DNA of 64,000 nucleotides from the NCBI GenBank assembly GCA_963676725.1, contig OY781463.1:1488001-1552000 (forward strand). Direction: 5' to 3'. The position numbers were made by a program, and so were the translations under genes. Source of the DNA: G963662905 sp963676725 (GTDB taxonomy: Bacteria; Bacteroidota; Bacteroidia; Bacteroidales; WRLA01). Shown here one piece after another: positions 53,909-61,205 of this stretch (its first letter is position 1; each line of letters opens with the position of its first letter). The notes beneath the pieces were generated by a model that saw nothing but the letters and a program-made list of their open reading frames with translations, did no database searches and was not told the origin of the DNA.

Positions 53909-56887
53909 ATGAACGTTAAAGATTTAATTTCAAAATACGAAGAGGATAAAGTATATTATCAGTCAATTCGCTATAATGAAACTCAGCTGCGTACTGATTT
54001 CTTAGACCCCTTTTTTGAATTGTTAGGTTGGGATATTACCAACAAATCAGGAAAATCAAATAATGAAAGAGAAGTACTTGTTGAAGAAGCGTTAAAAGCT
54101 GATGCATCGTCTAACACTAAGAAACCCGATTATACTTTTAGACTCTTTTCCGAAAGAAAATTTTTCCTAGAAGCTAAGAAACCAAGTGTAAAGGTTGAAA
54201 GTGATAATTCTCCTGCAAAACAAACAAGACGTTATGGCTATACAGCCAAACTAAAAATATCGTTGCTTTCAAATTTCGAACACCTTGCATTTTACGATTG
54301 CTCTGAGAAAGTTGAAAAAGAAGATGGTGTTGAGAAATGTAGAATTAGAATATACCATTACACTGAATACGCTCAGAAATTTGAAGAAATAAAAAAGCTT
54401 GTTGGTCGTGCATCCATTTACGATGGAACATTTGATAAAGAATGGGCAGATATTGAAACGAAACTGAACCAACATGGTGTTGATAAACTTTTCTTAAAAC
54501 AAATAAACCAATGGCGACAAATACTTGGTAATGAGATTTTTAAAATCAAACCAGACATTGAAGAAGTTGAATTGAATGACCTTGTACAAGGATATTTGAA
54601 TAGTATCGTATTTCTGCGTGTTTGCGAAGACAGAAGTATCGAAGAATACCAAACCTTACTCAAGTATGCCAACGAAAAGGATTTTAACTCACTAATTAAA
54701 AAATTTAATAGTGCGGATAAAAAGTATAATTCAGGTCTATTCACACAAGAGTATAAAAATGAAATAATTGAAAATAGTCAATCTGTTTTCTGGAACATCA
54801 TTACACATCTTTATTATCCTGAAAGTCCTTATTCATTTTCAGTTTTTGCATCTGATATTTTAGGTAATATCTATGAAATTTTCATTGCTAAAAAATTAGC
54901 CATTGAGGGTAACGAGGTGGTTCTGAAAGATAAACCTGAAAATGCTGACCGTGATGTAGTAACAACACCTGTCAATATTATTCAGGATATTTTGCGAGAA
55001 TCAGTTTTAACCTATTGTAACGATAAAACTGACAAAGAAATACTCTCTTTTAAGTTTGCTGACATTGCATGTGGTTCAGGTGCATTTCTTCTAGAAATCT
55101 ATCAATTAGTAATTGACTTACTAGTCGATTATTATTTAATAGCTGATAAAACCAAATTAATCCAAACGTCGGTAAATACGTTCAAGCTGCCATTTGCATT
55201 AAAAAAACAAGTTCTTGAAAATTGTATTTATGGCGTAGATAAAGATTACAATGCTGTTGAAGCTGCCCGATTTGGACTGTTGCTAAAGTTGTTAGAAGGA
55301 GAAAGCACAGCTTCAATTGAAGGAAACCTTCCTGTACTTCCCGACTTATCCGAAAGCATAATTTTCGGAAATAGTCTAATTGCTCCGCACGATAAAACTG
55401 AAGGTAAAGAAGACGAAATAAACCCTTATGATTTTGGCATACTAAAGTTCGATGTAATTGTTGGCAATCCTCCATACATGTCTACCGAGGATATGAAAAA
55501 CATTACACCTTTAGAATTGCCAATATATAAGGAGAAGTATGAATCTGCCTACAAACAGTTTGATAAGTACTTTTTATTTATTGAGCGTTGTATTCAATTG
55601 CTTAGACCGAATGGTTATCTTGGTTACATTGTGCCAAGTAAATTCACGAAAGTTAGTGCTGCAAATAAATTACGTAAGTTACTTTCAGAAAATCAGTATG
55701 TAAATCAAATAATTTCCTTTGGGGCTAATCAGATTTTTAAAGGAAAAACGACTTATACATGTTTGCTAATCGGCCAAAATAAAAAGCAAAACACAACAAA
55801 GTATTACGAAGTAAAGGATTATACGGACTGGATAGTAAGGGATTACAAAACTGAAGACTATGATACACTTAAAAGTGAGTCATTAACTGCCGATACGTGG
55901 ACTTTGGTTCCCAAATACCTGAGAAGTACACACAATAACATTGTTAAGCAAAGTAGTTCCTTAAGTGATTTAATTGGCGAAGAAAATATCTATAATGGCA
56001 TTCAAACCAGTGCAAATAATATTTATATTCATAAAGCAGATAAAACGGATGCAAAGTATACCTACTTCACAGTTAAAGGGGTGCAATGGCAGATTGAAAC
56101 CGAATTAACCAAACCTTATTACAAAACAGCAAAAGGAATAGATAATTTAAATACATATCGCCCTTTTTTGCCAAATACCTTTGTTATATACCCTTATAAA
56201 AAGATAAATGGAAATATCATTTTTATTGAGCTTAAAGAGTTAAAAAAGAAGTTTCCCAAAGCCTATAAGTTTCTAGAACATAATAAACCAGCATTAGCTA
56301 ATCCCAAACGAGACATTAAACCTGAGCCAGAAACTGCAGATGAATGGTATCGCTATGGTCGGCACCAAAGTCTTGATAAGTGCGATGTGCCTGCAAAAAT
56401 TATCGTAGGTGTATTATCTCAAGGAAATAAATATGCAATTGACTATAATGGAACAATTATTTCATCTGGTGGCACAGCAGGTTATTGTATAATTACGATG
56501 CCTGAACAATCATATTATTCTATATATTACATTCAGGCATTACTAAATTCTAAGTACTTAGAATGGTTTTCATCTTTATACGGTGAAATTTTTAGAGGAG
56601 GTTTTATTGCTCGTGGCACAAAGGTTTTAAAACAATTACCAATACGAAAAATCGACTTTAACAATAAAACAGACAAAGCGTTACATGATAAAATTGCAGC
56701 AACTCAAAAATCTTTAATTGAAACACAAGGTAAGATAGATGCTGTAAACGGAAACAAACGTAAAGTAGCTGTACTTCAACGGCAGTTTGATAAACTAATA
56801 AATACCCAAGAGAATGACTTAAAACAATTGTTTAACCTCGGAAACATGGATTCATCTATTCCGTTAATTGCTGAAACATGGAACTAA
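53909..56887 (+). CDS. Type IIG-like R-M enzyme (Eco57I family)
   Basis: 992 residues. An N-terminal nuclease-like region includes FFELLGWDITNKSG and KKPDYTFRLFSERKFFLEAKKP (about 71-92, a D-ExK pattern). Methyltransferase motif I ADIACGSGAFLLEIY (about 384-398), motif IV VGNPPYMST (about 518), then a TaqI-like recognition domain with CIITMPEQSYYSIYYIQALLN-type ending and C-terminal coil. Same broad family as the enzyme at 38075 but on the opposite strand and not closely similar. Overlaps the next methylase by 10 bp. Confidence 0.88.
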   Translation: MNVKDLISKYEEDKVYYQSIRYNETQLRTDFLDPFFELLGWDITNKSGKSNNEREVLVEEALKADASSNTKKPDYTFRLFSERKFFLEAKKPSVKVESDNSPAKQTRRYGYTAKLKISLLSNFEHLAFYDCSEKVEKEDGVEKCRIRIYHYTEYAQKFEEIKKLVGRASIYDGTFDKEWADIETKLNQHGVDKLFLKQINQWRQILGNEIFKIKPDIEEVELNDLVQGYLNSIVFLRVCEDRSIEEYQTLLKYANEKDFNSLIKKFNSADKKYNSGLFTQEYKNEIIENSQSVFWNIITHLYYPESPYSFSVFASDILGNIYEIFIAKKLAIEGNEVVLKDKPENADRDVVTTPVNIIQDILRESVLTYCNDKTDKEILSFKFADIACGSGAFLLEIYQLVIDLLVDYYLIADKTKLIQTSVNTFKLPFALKKQVLENCIYGVDKDYNAVEAARFGLLLKLLEGESTASIEGNLPVLPDLSESIIFGNSLIAPHDKTEGKEDEINPYDFGILKFDVIVGNPPYMSTEDMKNITPLELPIYKEKYESAYKQFDKYFLFIERCIQLLRPNGYLGYIVPSKFTKVSAANKLRKLLSENQYVNQIISFGANQIFKGKTTYTCLLIGQNKKQNTTKYYEVKDYTDWIVRDYKTEDYDTLKSESLTADTWTLVPKYLRSTHNNIVKQSSSLSDLIGEENIYNGIQTSANNIYIHKADKTDAKYTYFTVKGVQWQIETELTKPYYKTAKGIDNLNTYRPFLPNTFVIYPYKKINGNIIFIELKELKKKFPKAYKFLEHNKPALANPKRDIKPEPETADEWYRYGRHQSLDKCDVPAKIIVGVLSQGNKYAIDYNGTIISSGGTAGYCIITMPEQSYYSIYYIQALLNSKYLEWFSSLYGEIFRGGFIARGTKVLKQLPIRKIDFNNKTDKALHDKIAATQKSLIETQGKIDAVNGNKRKVAVLQRQFDKLINTQENDLKQLFNLGNMDSSIPLIAETWN

Positions 56888-58482
56888 TTAAAAATGCATC
56901 GAAAGACAAACTTAGGGGCGGTTTTTATACACCAGCACCTATTGCCGATTTTATTTTAAAGTGGGCTTTTAACGGAAATAAAGAATACGACATTCTTGAA
57001 CCAAGTTGTGGCGATGGTATCTTCTTGCAACAAGTTCAAGAAGGAGGATTTGAATACAAATCCATTTTAGCTATTGAGTTAGACCCCGATGAAGCCGAAA
57101 AAGCACAAGCTCATAATGTTGAGAATTGTACTATTGAAAATAGAGAGTTTCATAAATTCTGTAATTCCACCGATAAAAAATTTGAATTAGTAATTGGCAA
57201 TCCACCATTTATTCGTTACCAATATTTCGATAAAGAACAGCAACATCAGGCAAATATCATTTTCAATCGAGCAAGGCTCAAATATTCAAAACTTACAAAC
57301 TCTTGGGTTTCGTTTATTGTAGGGTCAAGTCTTCTTTTAAAAGAAACTGGTAAAATTGGCTTTGTAGTACCTGCTGAAATTCTGCAAGTCTCCTTTGCCA
57401 AAACACTACGTCAGTTTTTAGCAAAATTCTATAATAAGATAAACATCGTTTCTTTCGAGAAGCTTGTATTTCCCGATATTCAGCAAGAAGTAGTTTTACT
57501 ACTTTGTGAAAAAGATAAAACAGACCAGCATTTTATTGATCACATTGAAGTGCCCGATGCTAAAGGCTTGGAAAATCTTGATATTGCCAAATTAAAAGCA
57601 CCTAAAAAGAAGATTGATTTTAAGTCGAATAAATGGACATTCTATTTTCTTGAGCAAAAGGAAATAGATTTTATCGAGAAGATAAAAACCGACAAACGAC
57701 TTAAAACATTAGATAGTTTAGCAAAAGTTGAAGTTGGTATAACAACAGGGGCTAATCCATTTTTCACAGTGCCGCGCTCCACTGTTCAATTTTTTCAATT
57801 AGAAGATTTCGCCAAACCTATGGTTGGGAGAAGTGTTCAGGTATCAAGTGCAATTTTTACTAAAAAAGATTGGCAAAAGAACGAAAACCTTGAAGCACGT
57901 TCAAATCTTCTTGTGTTTCCTCCAAAAGATAAATTAAACGGTTATACAGGCGCACGGGATTATATCAACTCGGGCGAAGAACAAGGAATAAACGGTGGTT
58001 ATAAATGTCGTATTCGTGATGAATGGCAGATTGTTCCTTCATTATGGATTTCAGATGCTCTGTTTGTTCGCCGAAACAATCGTTATCCCAAGTTCTTAAT
58101 TAACGATGTGGGTGCATATACAACAGATACAATGCATCGGGTAAAAATAAATCCAGACACTAATAAAAAAGCCTTAGTTGCTAGTTATTATAATTCGTTG
58201 TCGTTAGCATTTTCAGAAATATGTGGTCGTAGTCATGGCGGTGGTGTACTTGAACTTATGCCAAACGAAGTTGGAAGTATTGTTATACCATATAGCGAAA
58301 CTCACGAAGTCTTATTGAAAGAGATTGATGATAGACTTCGTAAAAAACAAACGATACATGAGATACTAGCATACACAAATAAAATAATTCTTAAAGATAC
58401 TTTTGGCTTTACCGATTCAGAAATTAACATAGCCCATAGTATTTGGGAGAAATTGTCGAACAGAAGATTAAATAGGGGATAA
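56878..58482 (+). CDS. N6-adenine DNA methyltransferase, partner of the upstream R-M enzyme
   Basis: 534 residues. GGFYTPAPIADFILKWAF, motif I EPSCGDGIFLQQ (about 41-52), motif IV GNPPFIRYQYF (about 107), then a recognition domain with ITTGANPFFTVP and CGRSHGGGVLELMPNEV near the end. No nuclease domain, so it is probably a second methylase protecting the other strand or an M subunit. Confidence 0.88.
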   Translation: MELIKNASKDKLRGGFYTPAPIADFILKWAFNGNKEYDILEPSCGDGIFLQQVQEGGFEYKSILAIELDPDEAEKAQAHNVENCTIENREFHKFCNSTDKKFELVIGNPPFIRYQYFDKEQQHQANIIFNRARLKYSKLTNSWVSFIVGSSLLLKETGKIGFVVPAEILQVSFAKTLRQFLAKFYNKINIVSFEKLVFPDIQQEVVLLLCEKDKTDQHFIDHIEVPDAKGLENLDIAKLKAPKKKIDFKSNKWTFYFLEQKEIDFIEKIKTDKRLKTLDSLAKVEVGITTGANPFFTVPRSTVQFFQLEDFAKPMVGRSVQVSSAIFTKKDWQKNENLEARSNLLVFPPKDKLNGYTGARDYINSGEEQGINGGYKCRIRDEWQIVPSLWISDALFVRRNNRYPKFLINDVGAYTTDTMHRVKINPDTNKKALVASYYNSLSLAFSEICGRSHGGGVLELMPNEVGSIVIPYSETHEVLLKEIDDRLRKKQTIHEILAYTNKIILKDTFGFTDSEINIAHSIWEKLSNRRLNRG

Positions 58483-58498
58483 TAATAGCCCTCAGGTG

Positions 58499-58564
58499 CA
58501 GACAAGCACATTTGCATTTCGCGCGAAGCTAACATACACCAAAAAAAGCAAATGATCTTGTCTG
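58499..58564 (+). other. Long inverted repeat after the R-M genes
   Basis: CAGACAAGCACATTTGC (58499-58515) and GCAAATGATCTTGTCTG (58548-58564) pair at 15 of 17 positions, with the palindrome TTCGCGCGAA in the loop. Likely the transcript end of the R-M operon. 58565-58801 shows no gene; it ends in an attC-like right half before GTTAGGC. Confidence 0.55.
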
Positions 58565-58802
58565 TCACCGCTTTTCTTGACGTCCCTAAAAGTTTTTTTT
58601 GGGGAATAGCAGTGCTTCGATGGAGCAGATTTTGAATTATGTTAATTTGATAACTGATTAATAAAGAATAAAGGCCTGCATACAATTGTGTTTATATACA
58701 TTAGCGGATAATACTGGTTTTAAGGATGTTATATTTAATATAAATCGCAGCGGTTTGACAAGTTTGCTCTTTGAAATGCCAAACCTTTCATAAATGTAGC
58801 CG

Positions 58803-58880
58803 TTAGGCATAGCAACCACATCCTCGCATCAGCGAGATATAGCGGAAAGCCCGGCGGCTTTGGCCGCAACGCCCAAAAGA
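58803..58880. ncRNA. Two-hairpin motif, copy 4
   Basis: Hairpin one CTCGC-ATCA-GCGAG; hairpin two GCGGC-TTTG-GCCGC; ends GCAACGCCCAAAAGA. Preceded by GTTAGGC and followed directly by leader element C. Confidence 0.6.
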
Positions 58881-58885
58881 AAATA

Positions 58886-58916
58886 TTTGTGATTCACATT
58901 AGATTATTTAAATTTG
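58886..58916 (+). promoter_or_regulatory. Promoter of leader element C (dGTPase cargo)
   Basis: TTTG (58886-58889), 19-nt spacer, TAAATTTG (58909-58916), the same as element A in sequence and spacing. Confidence 0.75.
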
Positions 58917-58939
58917 TGGGACAAGAAAAAACAATGATT

Positions 58940-59053
58940 ATGAACCCTCAAGAACGAATAAGCTGTTTCGTTGATTGGAATTGTGTTCACCTTGCTTCGT
59001 TTGAAGTGGGTGTATTAGTGGGGGAGTCTTATATGCAGTACTTGGCACCTTAA
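58940..59053 (+). CDS. Small ORF of leader element C
   Basis: 37 codons, starting MNPQERISCFVD 23 nt after the promoter. Parallel to the ORF at 25095. Ends 42 bp before the dGTPase gene. Confidence 0.4.
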   Translation: MNPQERISCFVDWNCVHLASFEVGVLVGESYMQYLAP

Positions 59054-59095
59054 AGCTTTAATTTACCGTTAATACTTATTCAAAAAAAACAGCAT

Positions 59096-60556
59096 ATGAA
59101 ATACAACAAAAATTGTATAAAAGCAAAATCAATCGATACAGAAAGATTGTTTAAAGAGAATTCTCAAAAGTACAGAAACAATTTTCAAAAAGACAGAGAT
59201 AGAATTTTGTATTCAAATTCATTCAGAAGATTAAGTGGGAAAACACAAGTTTTCTTAACTGGACAAAATGATCACCTTAGAACTAGGCTAACCCATAGTC
59301 TTGAAGTAAATCAAATTGCTAAAACAATTAGTAGTGCATTAAACCTTAATCTTGATTTAACCGAAGCAATTGCTTTAGGTCATGATATCGGTCATACGCC
59401 TTTTGGTCATGTGGGTGAAAGAACTTTAAACTTTATTATGAATGGTTGTGATGCTGTAAAAGACTTTAATTATGAACTTCCAGATAATTTGAAAGGATTT
59501 AAGCACAATGTCCAAGCATTACGAATATTAACTGATTTAGAGGCAAGTAAAGAAATGTATAACGGCTTGAATATTTGCAACTATACGCTTTGGGGTATAG
59601 TAAATCATACCAAATATAAAAATATTAGCTGTAAGCGTACAAAATTTAATAGATCAGATGAAACTGAGTCAATTTGCTATTTCGACCATAAGACAAAAAA
59701 ATGTCTCCAAAATGGAGAGTTACGTCTAGACTTTTATAATAATTACTTTGAACAATTTGAGAATAGTAAAAGTTGGACTTTTGAAGGACTAGTGGTTCGT
59801 TTAGCAGATGAAATTGCACAAAGACATCATGATATTGAAGATGCTTTACATGCTGGGCTTTTAGACAAAGCAACAATCGTTGATTTAATTGATGAGAATT
59901 TTAGGGATTTTATGGACCCAAATATTAAAAAATCATTCGAAAATTTAAAAAATCAATCAAACCCTCATTTAATAAATTGTTATGTTTCTAGATTTATTGT
60001 GAATTTTTTAATATTACAAGCAATTATGGACTCTCATAAAAACATTTTCAATTTATGTTCAAACTATAATATTAATAAAGCTAAAGAATATACAGCCAAT
60101 AAGTCAAATATATTTAATAATGAAAATATATTCACATTTGTAGCTTACAATACAGATTTTGAGAAAGCCGAAACCAATTTCATGGAATTTCTTAAAAACA
60201 AAATATTAAATTCATATATTGCTCAAAAAATGGATGGTAAAGCTGAATTTATCATACGCAAATTATTTAATGCTTTTGTTTCTAACCCTCAACAACTTCC
60301 AGACAAAACTCTTCTGTATTTCTTTAATACTTTTCTTGGAAATACCTACGTTAACACTGCTAAGATAAAATATTCTGACAAAAATTTAATTGGAGGATTA
60401 AGGGGCGAATTGAAAAGCAATTTTGACAGAAATGATAGTCCCGATTACAAACATGCTCTTCTGAGAACAATTTGCGATTACATTTCAGGTATGACAGATA
60501 ATTATGCATATAACCAATATGAAATTTTATATGGTTCAACAAGAATGTTTTACTAA
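59096..60556 (+). CDS. dGTPase-like HD-domain nucleotide triphosphohydrolase
   Basis: 486 residues. FRRLSGKTQVFLTGQNDHLRTRLTHSLEV (His of HD at about 68) and GHDIGHTPFGHVGE (about 94-107) are the metal-binding signature of Dgt enzymes that split dNTPs to nucleoside and triphosphate; GLVVRLADEIAQRHHDIEDAL carries the later catalytic Asp. Such enzymes can deplete dNTPs in infected cells and are known anti-phage factors, which fits its place beside R-M genes. AT-rich compared with phage genes. Confidence 0.87.
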   Translation: MKYNKNCIKAKSIDTERLFKENSQKYRNNFQKDRDRILYSNSFRRLSGKTQVFLTGQNDHLRTRLTHSLEVNQIAKTISSALNLNLDLTEAIALGHDIGHTPFGHVGERTLNFIMNGCDAVKDFNYELPDNLKGFKHNVQALRILTDLEASKEMYNGLNICNYTLWGIVNHTKYKNISCKRTKFNRSDETESICYFDHKTKKCLQNGELRLDFYNNYFEQFENSKSWTFEGLVVRLADEIAQRHHDIEDALHAGLLDKATIVDLIDENFRDFMDPNIKKSFENLKNQSNPHLINCYVSRFIVNFLILQAIMDSHKNIFNLCSNYNINKAKEYTANKSNIFNNENIFTFVAYNTDFEKAETNFMEFLKNKILNSYIAQKMDGKAEFIIRKLFNAFVSNPQQLPDKTLLYFFNTFLGNTYVNTAKIKYSDKNLIGGLRGELKSNFDRNDSPDYKHALLRTICDYISGMTDNYAYNQYEILYGSTRMFY

Positions 60557-60562
60557 TTACGT

Positions 60563-60758
60563 TGCCTAATAACACCTATATGTAATGCGAAAAGCGCCTG
60601 TAACCGTTCGTGAGTAACGTTTAAGGTCACCGCTAAATTTTTTGATTTGGCTTTTGCGATAAAAATTAAAAACAAAATATAAAAATCTGGCTCAGTAGGA
60701 ACTCTTACGAAGGATTCGTTATTCCTTTTTCGCACTCCACTTACATAAACCGTTAGGG
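60563..60758 (+). other. attC-like site 4 after the dGTPase gene
   Basis: TGCCTAAT at the left is complementary (7 of 8) to GTTAGGCA at the left end of the dGTPase segment (58802). Inner arms ATGTAA-TGCGAAAAG (60580-60594) and CTTTTTCGCA...TTACAT (60725-60746) pair; ends GTTAGGG. About 195 nt, longer than sites 1-3. Confidence 0.5.
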
Positions 60759-60830
60759 ATAGCAGCGGCATCCTCGCCCCAGCGAGATATAGCGGAAAGC
60801 CCGGCGGCTTTGGTCGCAACGCCCAAAAGA
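60753..60830. ncRNA. Two-hairpin motif, copy 5
   Basis: Hairpin one CTCGC-CCCA-GCGAG; hairpin two GCGGC-TTTG-GTCGC (G-U pair). Lies 6 bp from the stop of the minus-strand gene at 60837. Confidence 0.6.
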
Positions 60831-60836
60831 TTAGTA

Positions 60837-61184
60837 TTATATAAATTTCTTAGCAATCTCCCAATCAGATAATTCAGGATATGACTTAATCATAAGCTCT
60901 ATATCCCTGAAGGGAATCCCCCGAAAGTACTTTGATTTTTGCACCTCTGTTTTTCGATAATTCAGATTAAGAATATTCGATTCAGCAGCAATAAGTTTGG
61001 CATTATGCGCCTTGATTTCTTTCTCAAAGATCCGGAGCAAAGCAGTAGCATCTTCCAAACCGGGCTTTCTGATTCTTTTAAAAAGTTCTTCGCTATCCCA
61101 AAACACTCTTTGTTTATTGTTCTGAGAAATAGCAATGCTTTTGGCTATCTGTATTTTTCTGTAGTGTAGATCGTCTTCTGTCAT
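60837..61184 (-). CDS. Small phage protein downstream of primase-helicase
   Basis: 115 residues, highly charged and helical (ALLRIFEKEIKAHNAKLIAAESNIL). C-terminal FRDIELMIKSYPELSDWEIAKKF may be a small helical DNA-binding part. Not recognised. Follows the primase-helicase gene by 21 bp. Confidence 0.7.
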   Translation of the reverse strand: MTEDDLHYRKIQIAKSIAISQNNKQRVFWDSEELFKRIRKPGLEDATALLRIFEKEIKAHNAKLIAAESNILNLNYRKTEVQKSKYFRGIPFRDIELMIKSYPELSDWEIAKKFI

Positions 61185-61205
61185 GGTGTAATTGATTATA
61201 AGGGT

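Noticed and set aside
58499..58564. attC site after the R-M operon
   Set aside because: The inverted repeat is strong, but its ends do not match the left end of the R-M segment and no GTTRRRY core closes it; it is listed as a hairpin only.
24956..60830. Insertion sequences as the source of the repeated elements
   Set aside because: No transposase gene, terminal inverted repeats or target-site duplications were seen around the copies.
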